Shown here: positions 35,580 through 44,794 of the stretch, one piece after another | How positions within the stretch are numbered: position 1 is the first letter of the stretch | Layout: each line of letters opens with the position of its first letter | The notes under the pieces: model-generated | Seen by the model: only the letters and a program-made list of their open reading frames with translations | The model's database searches: none | Told to the model about the DNA's origin: nothing | Source of the DNA: Leucobacter chironomi DSM 19883 | Lineage (GTDB): Bacteria > Actinomycetota > Actinomycetes > Actinomycetales > Microbacteriaceae | NCBI RefSeq assembly: GCF_000421845.1 | Contig: NZ_ATXU01000001.1 | Coordinates: forward strand, 310,001-374,000 | Length of the DNA: 64,000 nucleotides | Direction of reading: 5' to 3' | Program-made: the position numbers and the translations under genes

Positions 35580-36824
35580 ATGGCCGAAGCAGGATCCCAG
35601 GCACCCGCCACCCGCGACGCTCCGTGGCCGGTGGGTCTCATGAGCGAGAAGATCGCGGCGTGGATCGATCGGCTCGGACAGGTCTGGATCGAGGGCGAGA
35701 TCACGCAGTGGCAGCTGCGCGGCGGCCACGTCTACGGCAAGCTCAAGGATCTGGGACAGGATGCGACGGTGAGTTTCACCGTGTGGCGTTCGGTCGCGCA
35801 GCGGCTCACGAGCGAGTTCGCGCAGGGCGACCGGGTGATCGCGCTCGTGAAGCCGAACTTCTGGGTGAAGGGCGGCAGCCTCACGGTGCAGGTCTTCGAG
35901 CTGTCGCATGTGGGGCTCGGCGAGCTGCTGGAGCGTCTCGAACGGCTGCGTCGCCAGCTGCAGGCGGAGGGCCTCTTCGATCCGTCCCGCAAGCGTCCGC
36001 TGCCGTTCCTGCCGGGACTCATCGGGCTCGTGACGGGGCGCGATTCGGACGCCGAGAAGGATGTGATCCGCAATGCGACGCTGCGCTGGCCGGGCGTGCG
36101 GTTCAAGATCCACTACGCGGCGGTGCAGGGGGATCGCGCGGCGGCCGAGGTGGCTGCCGGTATCGAGGCGCTGGATCGCGATCCCGAGGTCGAGGTGATC
36201 GTCGTCGCGCGCGGCGGCGGCGACTTCCAGAACCTGCTGCCGTTCAGCGATGAGCGCGTGGTGCGGGCGGCGGCGGGCGCGAGCACGCCGCTCGTGAGCG
36301 CGATCGGGCATGAGGCGGATCGCCCGCTGCTCGACGAGGTGGCGGATCTGCGCGCTTCCACCCCGACCGACGCGGCGAAGCGCGTGGTGCCGGACGTGGG
36401 CGAGGAACTCGCGGGCCTCGATCAGGCGCGGGCTCGCATGAGCGCGCGCCTGGGTCAGCTGCTCGCGCACGAGACGGATCGGGTGCTGCAGCTGCGGGGG
36501 CGGCCGGTGCTGGCGCAGCCCGAGCGCATCGTCGACGAGCGGGCCGAGGAGCTGGTGCGCTGGGTGGCGCGGGGCACGGAGCTCGCGGATCGGGCGGTCG
36601 AGGATCGCGGGCTCGCGCTCGGCGAGGCGCGAGCCCGCCTGGGAGCGCTCTCCCCGCGTGCGACGCTCGAGCGCGGCTATGCGATCGCGCAGCTCACGGC
36701 GGCGGACGGCGCGGCCGGCGCCGTGCTGCGCGATCCGGCCGATGCCCCGGAGGGCGCCCGGATCCGCCTCTCCCTCGCGGGGGGCCGCCTCGACGCGACC
36801 TCGGACGGGCCTGCCGGCGCCTGA
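35580..36824 (+). CDS. xseA: Exodeoxyribonuclease VII large subunit
   Basis: Catalytic subunit of exonuclease VII, which degrades single-stranded DNA from both ends in repair. 414 residues. The N-terminal OB fold has [23 protein letters not shown]. The catalytic domain shows [44 protein letters not shown] and [28 protein letters not shown] coiled-coil segment that binds XseB and the end [12 protein letters not shown] complete it. The coiled coil looks shorter than in enterobacteria, as usual for actinobacteria. xseB follows 51 nt later. Confidence 0.96.
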   Translation: MAEAGSQAPATRDAPWPVGLMSEKIAAWIDRLGQVWIEGEITQWQLRGGHVYGKLKDLGQDATVSFTVWRSVAQRLTSEFAQGDRVIALVKPNFWVKGGSLTVQVFELSHVGLGELLERLERLRRQLQAEGLFDPSRKRPLPFLPGLIGLVTGRDSDAEKDVIRNATLRWPGVRFKIHYAAVQGDRAAAEVAAGIEALDRDPEVEVIVVARGGGDFQNLLPFSDERVVRAAAGASTPLVSAIGHEADRPLLDEVADLRASTPTDAAKRVVPDVGEELAGLDQARARMSARLGQLLAHETDRVLQLRGRPVLAQPERIVDERAEELVRWVARGTELADRAVEDRGLALGEARARLGALSPRATLERGYAIAQLTAADGAAGAVLRDPADAPEGARIRLSLAGGRLDATSDGPAGA

Positions 36825-36862
36825 GCCGGGCCGCCGGATCGTCGGTTGTCAGCGGCGGGCGG

Positions 36863-36868
36863 TAAGCT
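36863..36868 (+). promoter_or_regulatory. -10 box of a possible leaderless xseB transcript
   Basis: TAAGCT ends 7 nt before the ATG at 36876. It suggests an own promoter in addition to read-through from xseA. Confidence 0.45.
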
Positions 36869-36875
36869 GGGCGGC

Positions 36876-37118
36876 ATGGCAGAAACGGCAAGCCAGGATC
36901 CCGCCGCGCTCAGTTACGAGCAGGCGCGCGACGAACTCGTCCAGGTGGTGAGCAGGCTCGAGCAGGGCGGCATCACCCTTGAGGAGTCGCTGCAGCTGTG
37001 GGAGCGCGGTGAGGCGCTGGCGGCTCGCTGCGAGGAGTGGCTGCTCGGTGCGCGCCAGCGCTTGGAGGCGGCCCGTCAGGGCGGCTCCGTCGAGGCCGCG
37101 TCCGGAGCGGACGCGTAG
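36876..37118 (+). CDS. xseB: Exodeoxyribonuclease VII small subunit
   Basis: An 80-residue helical subunit of exonuclease VII. The family core is [44 protein letters not shown], with the short Ala/Ser-rich tail common in actinobacteria. Several XseB copies bind the XseA coiled coil. The ATG at 36876 is preceded by a TAAGCT box rather than a ribosome site. It is followed after 3 nt by the DUF4245 gene. Confidence 0.95.
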   Translation: MAETASQDPAALSYEQARDELVQVVSRLEQGGITLEESLQLWERGEALAARCEEWLLGARQRLEAARQGGSVEAASGADA

Positions 37119-37121
37119 GGC

Positions 37122-37811
37122 ATGGCGAAGAAGCAGAAGCCCCCGGTGGTGGTGGCCGAGCTCGGCCGCCCGGAGACCCCGTCCGAGACCGCCGCGCGCA
37201 AAGCCCACGACAGCCGCATGTACCGCCAGCGCAAGACCGTCAACAACCTGGTCTTCTCGCTGATCGTGAGCGTCGGACTGATGCTGGTGATCGTGCTCAT
37301 GGCGCCCGGTCTCGTCGGCGGCAAGAGCGGCTTCGAAGACCACTCGGTCGACGTCGCCTCCCTCGCGGTCGAGGCTTCGCCGAGCGCGGGCCGCACGCTC
37401 GCCGCCCCCGAGGTGCCCGAGAGCTGGAAGGCCAAGAACGCGGGCCTGCGCCAGCGCGACGGCGTCACCTCCTGGCAGATCGACTACACCACCGTCGACG
37501 AGGCCACGGGCCATCAGGCGTACGCCGCCGTCGTGCAGGCCTTCACCGCGGACGGCTCCGCCGTCAACGAGCGGTGGATCTCGCAGGCGCTCGAGCAGCA
37601 GGCCCCGACGGGCGCGGAGCAGATCGGCGGCATCGACTGGGTCGTGTACGAGCACCCCGACCGCAGCCCCGACGCGAGCAACATGCTGTTCGGCCTGCAG
37701 GGCGACTGGGAGGGCGACACGATCCTCGTCTACGGCACCGACAGCCCGGCCACTATTCGTACGCTGGCGGCCGAGGTCGCCGGCTCGCTCACGGCATCGA
37801 AGGAGCAGTGA
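37122..37811 (+). CDS. DUF4245 membrane-anchored protein
   Basis: 229 residues. A basic cytosolic N terminus (SRMYRQRKTVNNL), one membrane helix (LVFSLIVSVGLMLVIVLMAPGL, about residues 44-65) and an outer domain with VPESWKAKNAGLRQRDGVTSWQIDYTT and WVVYEHP fit DUF4245. The family is conserved in actinobacteria beside glpX or xseAB (M. tuberculosis Rv1100 is a member) but has no known function. It starts 3 nt after the xseB stop, and its own stop overlaps the carbonic anhydrase start. Confidence 0.88.
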   Translation: MAKKQKPPVVVAELGRPETPSETAARKAHDSRMYRQRKTVNNLVFSLIVSVGLMLVIVLMAPGLVGGKSGFEDHSVDVASLAVEASPSAGRTLAAPEVPESWKAKNAGLRQRDGVTSWQIDYTTVDEATGHQAYAAVVQAFTADGSAVNERWISQALEQQAPTGAEQIGGIDWVVYEHPDRSPDASNMLFGLQGDWEGDTILVYGTDSPATIRTLAAEVAGSLTASKEQ

Positions 37812-38485
37812 TGACCTCACCTCGAGTGACCCCTCAGCAGGCCTGGGACGAACTCATCGCCGGCAACGAGCGGTTCGTCGCCGGCGCATCGGCGCACCCC
37901 AATCAGGACGTCGAGCGCCGCAGCGAGCTCGCCAACACTCAGACCCCTGACGTCGCGCTCTTCGGCTGCGCCGACTCGCGCATGGCCGCCGAGATCATCT
38001 TCGATCGCGGCCTCGGTGATCTCTTCATCGCGCGCAACATGGGTCACGTCGTCGCCGAGTCGATCACGGCGTCGATGGAGTACGCGGTCACCGCGCTCGG
38101 CTCGGCGCTGATCGTGGTGCTCGCGCACGACTCGTGCGGCGCGGTCGCAGCCGCGATCGACCAGACCGGCCGCGAGCCGTCCGCGGTGACGGAGTCGGTG
38201 CGCAACACGCTCGCCCCGATCCAGCCCTCCGTGCAGCGGCTCTGGCTGCGCGAGCACACCGACACCCCCTACGCGGACGCAGCGCGGATCGACGCCAACG
38301 CCGTGGGGCGCATCCACCTGACCGCCACCGTGAACGCGCTGCTGCGCTCCTCGCGCGCGATCAGCGACGCGGTCGACTCCGGCAGGCTCGCGATCGTCGG
38401 CTGCCAGTACCGGCTCACCGAGGGGCGTGCCGTGCCCTACAGCGTGGTCGGCCCCGTCGATGTCGAGCTCGCGCCGATCGACTGA
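37811..38485 (+). CDS. Beta-class carbonic anhydrase
   Basis: Interconverts CO2 and bicarbonate. 224 residues. The zinc ligands are visible: Cys in FGCADSRM (with the Asp-Arg dyad), and His and Cys in LAHDSCGAV. The domain also has RNMGHVV and EYAVTALGS. The length and the insert after the metal site are normal for the family. ATG at 37811 overlaps the DUF4245 stop (TGATG), so it belongs to the xseA-xseB-DUF4245 operon. It likely supplies bicarbonate for carboxylations. Confidence 0.95.
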   Translation: MTSPRVTPQQAWDELIAGNERFVAGASAHPNQDVERRSELANTQTPDVALFGCADSRMAAEIIFDRGLGDLFIARNMGHVVAESITASMEYAVTALGSALIVVLAHDSCGAVAAAIDQTGREPSAVTESVRNTLAPIQPSVQRLWLREHTDTPYADAARIDANAVGRIHLTATVNALLRSSRAISDAVDSGRLAIVGCQYRLTEGRAVPYSVVGPVDVELAPID

Positions 38486-38567
38486 CGACTCCCCCTCCCA
38501 TCTGATCCGCTTTCAGCCACCGAGATCCCACGATTCAGCGCGGGATGACGAAGAGAAAAGGAATGCA

Positions 38568-39971
38568 GTGACCGAAATCGAGTACCGCATCGAGCACGAC
38601 ACCATGGGCGAGGTGCGCGTTCCCAAGAACGCCCTCTACGCCGCGCAGACGCAGCGCGCCGTCGAGAACTTCCCCATCTCGGGCAAGGGCCTCGAGCCGG
38701 CCCAGATCGTGGCGCTGGCCCGCATCAAGCGCGCCGCGGCGATCGCCAACAAGGAGCTCGGCATCCTCGAGGCCGGCATCGCGGACGCGATCGTTGCCGC
38801 CGCCGACGAGATCATCGGCGGCGCGCACCACGACCAGTTCCCGGTCGACACCTACCAGACCGGTTCGGGCACCTCCTCGAACATGAACATGAACGAGGTG
38901 CTCGCGACGCTCGCCACGAAGCATCTCGGCGCCCCCGTGCACCCGAACGACCACGTCAACGCTTCGCAGTCGTCGAACGACGTCTTCCCGACCTCGGTGC
39001 ACATCGCCGTCACGGGCGCGCTCATCGAGCAGCTCAAGCCCGCGCTGGAGCACCTCGCCGAGGCCTTCGAGGAGAAGGCCGAGCTGTGGAAGACCGCCGT
39101 GAAGTCGGGCCGCACCCACCTCATGGACGCCACCCCCGTCACTCTCGGCCAGGAGTTCGGCGGCTTCGCCGCGCAGATCCGCTACGGCATCGAGCGCGTC
39201 GAGGCGGCACTCCCCCGCGTCGCCGAGGTGCCCCAGGGCGGCACCGCCGTCGGCACCGGCATCAACACCCCCCTCGGCTTCCCCGAGAAGGTCATCTCGG
39301 AGATCGCGGCGTCGAGCGGCCTGCCGATCACCGAGGCCCGCAACCACTTCGAGGCGCAGGCCAACCGCGACGGCCTCGTCGAGGCCTCGGGCGCGCTGCG
39401 CACCATCGCCGTGTCGCTGACCAAGATCAACAACGACATCCGCTGGATGGGTTCGGGCCCCAACACGGGCCTCGCCGAGCTGCACATTCCCGATCTGCAG
39501 CCCGGCTCCTCGATCATGCCCGGCAAGGTCAACCCGGTCGTCCCCGAGGCCGTGCTCATGGTGTGCGCGCGCGTCATCGGCAACGATGCGACGATCGCGT
39601 GGGCCGGCGCTTCGGGCTCGTTCGAGCTCAACGTGCAGATCCCGGTCATGGGCACCGCGCTGCTCGAGTCGATCCGCCTGCTCGCGAACGCCTCGATCGT
39701 GCTCGCCGACAAGACCGTCAAGGGGCTCGAGGCGAACCTCGAGCGCGCGGCGGCCCTGGCCGGCATGAGCCCCTCGACCGTCACCCCGCTCAACCGCCTC
39801 ATCGGCTACGAGGCCGCGGCGAAGATCGCGAAGCACTCGGTGAAGAAGGGCATCACGGTGCGCGAGGCCGTCGTCGATCTCGGCTACGTCGAGCGCGGCG
39901 AGGTTTCGGAGGCCGACCTCGACAAGGCGCTCGACCTGCTGTCGATGACCCACCCGGGCGTCGCCAAGTAG
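38568..39971 (+). CDS. fumC: Class II fumarate hydratase
   Basis: Reversible hydration of fumarate to malate in the TCA cycle; iron-independent tetramer. 467 residues, the usual length. Motifs: [29 protein letters not shown] at the start, [31 protein letters not shown] (second substrate site), [13 protein letters not shown], and the signature [12 protein letters not shown] with the catalytic Ser. A GTG at 38568 follows AAAAGGAATGCA, which I prefer over any upstream start. It ends 14 nt before a strong hairpin. Confidence 0.97.
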   Translation: MTEIEYRIEHDTMGEVRVPKNALYAAQTQRAVENFPISGKGLEPAQIVALARIKRAAAIANKELGILEAGIADAIVAAADEIIGGAHHDQFPVDTYQTGSGTSSNMNMNEVLATLATKHLGAPVHPNDHVNASQSSNDVFPTSVHIAVTGALIEQLKPALEHLAEAFEEKAELWKTAVKSGRTHLMDATPVTLGQEFGGFAAQIRYGIERVEAALPRVAEVPQGGTAVGTGINTPLGFPEKVISEIAASSGLPITEARNHFEAQANRDGLVEASGALRTIAVSLTKINNDIRWMGSGPNTGLAELHIPDLQPGSSIMPGKVNPVVPEAVLMVCARVIGNDATIAWAGASGSFELNVQIPVMGTALLESIRLLANASIVLADKTVKGLEANLERAAALAGMSPSTVTPLNRLIGYEAAAKIAKHSVKKGITVREAVVDLGYVERGEVSEADLDKALDLLSMTHPGVAK

Positions 39972-39984
39972 CTCGGCGCTCACG

Positions 39985-40024
39985 CGCAGGGGGTTCGGGA
40001 TCACGCGATCCCGAACCCCCTGCG
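39985..40024 (+). terminator. fumC terminator hairpin
   Basis: An 18-bp perfect stem (39985-40002 with 40007-40024), loop ACGC, starting 13 nt after the fumC stop. No U tract follows (TCGTTATCG). Confidence 0.85.
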
Positions 40025-40074
40025 TCGTTATCGGGCGACCGCACGCCAAGCGGGCCGGTGTCAGCGACGCTCGC

Positions 40075-40080
40075 TACGCT
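40075..40080 (+). promoter_or_regulatory. -10 box of leaderless lipase transcript
   Basis: TACGCT ends 6 nt before the ATG at 40087. Confidence 0.45.
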
Positions 40081-40086
40081 GGAGGG

Positions 40087-40863
40087 ATGATGCTGGCCCA
40101 GTCCCCCGCGCACGGAGCGAAAGCCCTTGCACTGTCGGCGGCGGCGACCTTCGCGCAACTGGTGAAGTGGCACCGGCTGTACGAGTGGGCGAACCGCCCG
40201 CTCATGCGGCTCGCCGAGATGCAGCCCGTCACCGCCGCCTGGTGGCGCGAACGCCGCAAGCAGCCGGGCGATTTCCTCTATCTCGCGCTCGGCGATTCGA
40301 CGGCGCAGGGCATCGGGGCGAGCAGCCCCGGACGCAGCTACGTGGGGCAGCTCGCCGACCGCATCGAGGCCCACCTGGGGGAGCCGATCGCGGTCACGAA
40401 CCTCGGCGTCTCCGGGGCGCCCTCGAATCTGTGCGCGCGGGATCAGCTGCCGCGCGCCGCGAAGGTGCTCGCACGGCACAGCCCCGACCTCGTCACGCTC
40501 GACATCGGCGCGAACGACATCGCGCAGTGGGATCCGCGGGCCTTCCACCGCAACCTCTCGGCCATCCTCGACGCGCTGCCCGACCACACCATCGTGGGCG
40601 AGGTGCCCTCCTTCCACCTGCCCTGGAACGACCGCCGGGTGCGCGAGGCGAACCGGATCCTGCGCACCATCGCAGCGGATCGCGGGCTCGCGGTGGTGCC
40701 GATCTACGAGGCGACGCGGGCCCGGGGCGTGCGGGGCATTCTCACCGAGTTCGCCGAGGACGCCTTCCACCCGAACGACCGCGGCTACGAGATCTGGGCC
40801 GACGCCTTCTGGCCGGTCGTGCGCGCTCGGATCGACGCGCTCGCGCAGCAGCGCGCGAACTGA
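40087..40863 (+). CDS. SGNH/GDSL-family hydrolase
   Basis: A 258-residue esterase or lipase of the SGNH fold. Block I is LALGDSTAQGIGA (nucleophile Ser), block II NLGVSGAPSNL, block III DIGANDIAQ (oxyanion Asn) and block V DAFHPNDRGYEIWAD (catalytic Asp and His). There is an N-terminal helix of about 55 residues but no clear signal peptide, so it may be cytosolic or membrane-associated. Substrate unknown. It sits alone between the fumC terminator and a bidirectional hairpin. Confidence 0.85.
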   Translation: MMLAQSPAHGAKALALSAAATFAQLVKWHRLYEWANRPLMRLAEMQPVTAAWWRERRKQPGDFLYLALGDSTAQGIGASSPGRSYVGQLADRIEAHLGEPIAVTNLGVSGAPSNLCARDQLPRAAKVLARHSPDLVTLDIGANDIAQWDPRAFHRNLSAILDALPDHTIVGEVPSFHLPWNDRRVREANRILRTIAADRGLAVVPIYEATRARGVRGILTEFAEDAFHPNDRGYEIWADAFWPVVRARIDALAQQRAN

Positions 40864-40880
40864 GCCCGCACTGCCCCTCG

Positions 40881-40921
40881 CGGCTGGGCCCCTCCCCGGA
40901 TCTCGCGGAGGGGCCCAGCCG
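40881..40921. terminator. Bidirectional terminator between lipase and phoH
   Basis: A perfect 15-bp stem (40881-40895 with 40907-40921) with an 11-nt loop, between convergent genes that stop at 40863 and 40935. Confidence 0.8.
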
Positions 40922-40934
40922 TAGGAGGCGCCGG

Positions 40935-42302
40935 CTACGGAGTGTCGAGCAGTTCGGTGACGAGCGCCGCGATCTCGCTGCGCTCGGAGCGGGTGAGCGT
41001 CACGTGCCCGAACAGCGGGTGCCCCTTGAGCTTCTCGATCACGGCCGCGATCCCGTCGTAGCGCCCCACCCGCAGGTTGTCGCGCTGCGCGACGTCGTGC
41101 GTGAGCACCACCCGCGAGTTCTGGCCGATGCGCGAGAGCATCGTGAGCAGCACCCCGCGTTCGAGCGACTGCGCTTCGTCGACGATCACGAAGGCGTCGT
41201 GCAGCGAGCGGCCGCGGATGTGCGTGAGCGGCAGCACCTCGATGAGGTCTCGCGCGATCACCTCGTCGAGCACGTTCTCGGAGACGATCGAGCCGAGCGT
41301 GTCGAACACGGCCTGCGCCCACGGCCCCATCTTCTCGTCGCGGTCGCCGGGCAGGTAGCCGAGCTCCTGGCCGCCGACCGCGTAGAGGGGGCGGAACACC
41401 ATGATCTTGCGGTGCTGGCGCCGTTCGAGCACCGCTTCGAGCCCGGCGGCGAGCGCGAGCGCCGACTTGCCGGTACCTGCGCTGCCGCCGAGGGAGACGA
41501 TGCCGAAGTTCGGGTCGAGCAGCAGATCGATGGCGAGGCGCTGCTCCGCGCTGCGGCCCGTCACGCCGAACACCTCGCGGTCGCCGCGCACGAGCCGCAG
41601 CGAGCCGGGTCCCTCCACGCGGCCGAGGGCGGATCCGCGCGGGGAGGTGAGGATCAGACCGGTGCCGCGCGGCAGGCCATCGACTTCGGCGACGCCGTCG
41701 AGGCGGTCCTCGTCCCAGAGGTCCCGCATCTGCTCCTCGTCGAGATCGATGGCGGCGGTGCCGCTGTAGGCGTCGTCGTGGGCTTGCTCGGCCCGGTACT
41801 CCTCGGAGCCGAGCCCGATGGCGGCCGCCTTGAGGCGCATCGGCAGATCCTTCGACACGACCGTGACTTCGAGGCCCTCCCCGGCGAGATTCTGCGCAAC
41901 GGCGAGGATCCGCGTGTCGTTGTCGCCGAGCCGCATCCCGCTCGGCAGCGTGTCGACGCTGGAGTGGTTGAGCTCGACGCGAACGGTGCCGCCGGTGTCG
42001 CCCACGGGCACCGGGAAGTCGAGGCGCAGATGCTTCTCGCGCAGTTCGTCCAGGATGCGCAGGGCACGGCGGGCGAAGTAGCCGAGTTCGGGGTCGTGGC
42101 GCTTCTTCTCGAGCTCGATGACGACCACGACCGGCAGCACGACCGAGTGCTCGGCGAAGCGGAACAGCGCGGCGGGATCGCTCAGCAGCACCGAGGTGTC
42201 GAGCACGTAGGTGCGCTGCGCCTGCCGCGCTGCGTCGAGATCGTCGTGGGCGCCGGGCGCCTGCGTCGGGGCGGGCGTTGCGGGGTGCTGGGTTTCGGCC
42301 AC
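40935..42302 (-). CDS. PhoH family protein with N-terminal PIN domain (PhoH2)
   Basis: 455 residues. An N-terminal PIN RNase domain ([13 protein letters not shown], with acidic residues and [10 protein letters not shown]) is fused to a PhoH ATPase/helicase domain (Walker [13 protein letters not shown], Walker [13 protein letters not shown]-terminal [13 protein letters not shown]). The mycobacterial PhoH2 of this layout is a sequence-selective RNA helicase and RNase. The GTG at 42302 has AGAGGAGCCATC upstream; the frame reads open further but runs into the structured leader. Related to Rv1095, which also lies near fum in M. tuberculosis. Confidence 0.93.
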   Translation of the reverse strand: MAETQHPATPAPTQAPGAHDDLDAARQAQRTYVLDTSVLLSDPAALFRFAEHSVVLPVVVVIELEKKRHDPELGYFARRALRILDELREKHLRLDFPVPVGDTGGTVRVELNHSSVDTLPSGMRLGDNDTRILAVAQNLAGEGLEVTVVSKDLPMRLKAAAIGLGSEEYRAEQAHDDAYSGTAAIDLDEEQMRDLWDEDRLDGVAEVDGLPRGTGLILTSPRGSALGRVEGPGSLRLVRGDREVFGVTGRSAEQRLAIDLLLDPNFGIVSLGGSAGTGKSALALAAGLEAVLERRQHRKIMVFRPLYAVGGQELGYLPGDRDEKMGPWAQAVFDTLGSIVSENVLDEVIARDLIEVLPLTHIRGRSLHDAFVIVDEAQSLERGVLLTMLSRIGQNSRVVLTHDVAQRDNLRVGRYDGIAAVIEKLKGHPLFGHVTLTRSERSEIAALVTELLDTP

Positions 42303-42318
42303 GATGGCTCCTCTGCTC

Positions 42319-42399
42319 CGGGGCGGCTGCCCCGTTTCAGCGAGGTTGGCACTCCGAGCGGTGCCGGTGGGCCTCCCTCGGTCGGGCACCCTGCCCGAC
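42319..42399 (-). ncRNA. Structured 5' leader of phoH (three hairpins), possible regulatory RNA
   Basis: On the minus strand, in order: GTCGGGCA-GGG-TGCCCGAC (42399-42381), GGCAC-N8-GTGCC (42365-42348) and CGGGGC-AGCC-GCCCCG (42334-42319). The last ends about 16 nt before the GTG and next to the ribosome site. I recognise no known riboswitch family. Spacing suggests a folded leader that could control PhoH2 translation. Confidence 0.35.
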
Positions 42400-42505
42400 A
42401 GTTCACACGCTACGCCTCCGAGCAGGGTGGCGGTGAAATGACACGCGCTCGCTCCTGTGAACGTGTCGTGACCGACTCGTGAACCCGGAAGTCGATGGGG
42501 AACGG

Positions 42506-42511
42506 TATTCT
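42506..42511 (+). promoter_or_regulatory. -10 box of mtnA
   Basis: TATTCT, 38 nt before the mtnA TTG start. A -35 is not obvious. The divergent region 42303-42549 also carries the phoH leader. Confidence 0.4.
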
Positions 42512-42549
42512 GGTCTGCAGTCATTCGCGATTTCCATAGGGGGCACCGC

Positions 42550-43593
42550 TTGCGCACGATCGACTGGGTCGACGGAGCCATTGAACTGATCGACCAGACC
42601 CTGCTGCCGCACCGCATCGAGGTGCTGCGGGTCACCGAGCTTCCCGAGCTCATCGACGACATCCAGCGGCTCGCGGTGCGGGGCGCCCCGGCGCTCGGCG
42701 TCGCGGGTGCCCTGGGCACGGCGCTGATCGCGGCGAGCGTCGCAGAGTCCGGCGGCGACACCGAGCTGGACCAGGACGAGGTGCGCCGTCAGGCGAAGCT
42801 GCTGCGCGAGGCGCGGCCCACCGCGGTCAACCTCTCCTGGGGCGTGGATCGGGCCCTCACCCGCCTCGAGGACGGCGCTGAGGCGATCCTCGAGGAGGCG
42901 CTCGCGATCCGCGACGAGGACATCGCGGCCTGCGTGTCGATGGGCCTGCGCGGCGCCGATCTGACGCGCGAGCTCACGGGCAAGGACCGCGTGCGGGTGA
43001 TGACCATCTGCAACACGGGCAGCCTGGCCACGGTCGAGCGCGGCACCGCGCTCGGCGTGATCCAGACCCTGCTGGAGCAGGGCTCGCTCGAGGAGGCCTT
43101 CCCGCTCGAGACGCGCCCGCTGCTCCAGGGAGCCCGGCTCACGGCCTGGGAGCTGCAGCGCATGGAGGCACCGTTCCGTCTCATCATCGACTCTGCCGGC
43201 CCGTTCCTGCTCTCCCGCGGCATCGCAGACGCGGTGTTCATCGGCGCCGACCGCATCGCGGCGAACGGCGACACCGCCAACAAGATCGGCTCGTTCTCGC
43301 TCGCCCTCGCCGCGCAGCACGCGGGGGTTCCGTTCATCGTCGTCGCACCGGAGTCGACGGTCGACATGTCGACGGCGGGCGGTGCGGATATCGAGATCGA
43401 GGATCGCGGCGCGGCCGAGGTCACCGGTTTCGGGGGCACCCGCACGGCGCCCGAGGGCATCGGCGCCGTCAACCCGGCCTTCGATGTCACACCGCACGAG
43501 CTGATCACCGCGATCGTGACCGAGCGCCGCGTGATCCTGCCGGGTCGCGGCGAGACCCTCGCCAGCGTTCCGCTCGCCGATCTGCGCGTCTAA
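42550..43593 (+). CDS. mtnA: S-methyl-5-thioribose-1-phosphate isomerase-like protein
   Basis: 347 residues, aldose-ketose isomerase of the eIF2B-related family. Motifs: [23 protein letters not shown], the catalytic Cys in [10 protein letters not shown], the catalytic Asp in [18 protein letters not shown], and APESTVDM. MtnA turns methylthioribose 1-phosphate into methylthioribulose 1-phosphate in methionine salvage; close relatives act on ribose or 5-deoxyribose 1-phosphates. Here no other mtn gene is seen, and a nucleoside-type ABC transporter follows 40 nt downstream. The start is a TTG at 42550 with AGGGGGCACCGC upstream. Confidence 0.9.
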   Translation: MRTIDWVDGAIELIDQTLLPHRIEVLRVTELPELIDDIQRLAVRGAPALGVAGALGTALIAASVAESGGDTELDQDEVRRQAKLLREARPTAVNLSWGVDRALTRLEDGAEAILEEALAIRDEDIAACVSMGLRGADLTRELTGKDRVRVMTICNTGSLATVERGTALGVIQTLLEQGSLEEAFPLETRPLLQGARLTAWELQRMEAPFRLIIDSAGPFLLSRGIADAVFIGADRIAANGDTANKIGSFSLALAAQHAGVPFIVVAPESTVDMSTAGGADIEIEDRGAAEVTGFGGTRTAPEGIGAVNPAFDVTPHELITAIVTERRVILPGRGETLASVPLADLRV

Positions 43594-43633
43594 GCTTCTC
43601 CCGCTGTTCCCGTTCCACTCGAAAGGATCATCC

Positions 43634-44692
43634 ATGTTCTTCACCAAGCGTCGCGCCCGCGCGGCACTGATCGCGGGCGCCGCTTCCGCGGCTCTCCTGC
43701 TCACCTCGTGCTCCAGCGGCGGTGCCGACACCGAGGGCGGCGACGCCGGTGCCGAGGGCCCCTCGTTCATCTACATCACAAGCGACCCCATCGGTCAGAA
43801 CGAGTTCCTCAAGTCGGGCAAGGTCGGCATCGACCGCGTGGCCGAGGAGTTCGAGGGCAGCGCCAAGACCTTCGAGTCGAAGGACGACGCGCAGCGTCGC
43901 TCGAACCTCGAGGCCGCGATCGCGGAGGCCCCCGAGGTCATCGTGATGCTCGGCTTCCAGTTCGGCGACGTCGCTTTGGAGCTCGCTGAGCAGAACCCGC
44001 AGCAGAAGTTCGTGCTCATCGACACCTTCGTCGAGGGCGCGCCCGAGAACCTCTACCAGGCGACCTTCCGCGAGCAGGAGCCTTCCTACCTGCTCGGCGT
44101 CGAGGCCGGCCTGCTGACCGAGGCCGACAAGGTCGGTTCGGTCATCTCGCTCGACATCCCGCTGCTCGCGAAGTACTCGGGCGGCTTCGCCGAGGGTGCG
44201 AAGAGCGTCAACCCGGCAGTCGAGACCGTCGCTCCGCAGGTCATCGGCGGCGACAACCCGTTCGCCGACACCGCCCGCGCCAAGGAGCAGGCGATCGCCT
44301 TCGCCGGCACCGGCGTCGATCAGGTCTTCGCAGTGGGCGCCGCCGCGAACGGCGGCATCATGGAGGCCGCCGCCGAGAAGGGCTTCTCGGCCTACGGCGT
44401 CGACGCGAACCAGTGCCCGATGGCTCCCGGCTTCGTGGTCGACGGCACCATCAAGGCCGTCGACAAGGTCGTCGAGACCGTCGTCGGCGAGATCATGGAC
44501 GGCAAGAGCTCGACCGAGGCGACCACCTCGTTCGGCCTCAAGGAGGAGGGCATGACCATCGTCAGCCTCACCGAGGACGCCGCCGACTCGCAGTGCACCG
44601 TCATGGAGAAGCCCGAGGTGCTCGACCAGGTCAAGCAGGTTCGCGATGACATCGTGAGCGGCAAGATCGAGGTCAAGGATCCCACCGCCTGA
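43634..44692 (+). CDS. BMP-family nucleoside-binding lipoprotein
   Basis: 352 residues. A lipoprotein signal with lipobox LLLTSC (Cys about residue 25) is followed by a BMP/PnrA-like fold: SFIYITSDPIGQNEFLKSG, SKDDAQRRSNLEAAIAEAPEVIVMLGFQFGD, LVGVEAGLL-like segments, and QVFAVGAAANGGIMEAA, SAYGVDANQCPMAPGFV. Known members bind purine or pyrimidine nucleosides for import. ATG at 43634 follows AAAGGATCATCC. It is the binding protein for the ATPase and two permeases downstream. Confidence 0.92.
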   Translation: MFFTKRRARAALIAGAASAALLLTSCSSGGADTEGGDAGAEGPSFIYITSDPIGQNEFLKSGKVGIDRVAEEFEGSAKTFESKDDAQRRSNLEAAIAEAPEVIVMLGFQFGDVALELAEQNPQQKFVLIDTFVEGAPENLYQATFREQEPSYLLGVEAGLLTEADKVGSVISLDIPLLAKYSGGFAEGAKSVNPAVETVAPQVIGGDNPFADTARAKEQAIAFAGTGVDQVFAVGAAANGGIMEAAAEKGFSAYGVDANQCPMAPGFVVDGTIKAVDKVVETVVGEIMDGKSSTEATTSFGLKEEGMTIVSLTEDAADSQCTVMEKPEVLDQVKQVRDDIVSGKIEVKDPTA

Positions 44693-44700
44693 TGACCTCT

Positions 44701-44744
44701 CCGACAACGCCGCCCGGCTCCGCAGACCCGGGCGGCGTTGTCGG
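44701..44744 (+). terminator. Hairpin after the BMP lipoprotein gene
   Basis: A perfect 17-bp stem (44701-44717 with 44728-44744), 10-nt loop, 9 nt past the stop. It probably gives partial termination, so the binding protein is made in excess over the membrane parts. Confidence 0.78.
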
Positions 44745-44754
44745 TGGTGTCGCA

Positions 44755-44760
44755 TACACT
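44755..44760 (+). promoter_or_regulatory. -10 box for the ABC ATPase gene
   Basis: TACACT directly after the hairpin, 35 nt before the ATG at 44795. Gives the ATPase-permease-cupin-TetR part its own promoter. Confidence 0.4.
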
Positions 44761-44794
44761 CAGAACACTCGCAGGGCACACGAATGAAGGAGCG

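Noticed and set aside
40167-42482. 771-codon plus-strand frame across the lipase and phoH
   Set aside because: Crosses a strong hairpin and two recognised genes; no domain.
42303-42549. SAM or other known riboswitch before mtnA or phoH
   Set aside because: I could not match the conserved cores of SAM-I, SAM-II, SAM-IV or ZTP elements; only generic hairpins are seen.
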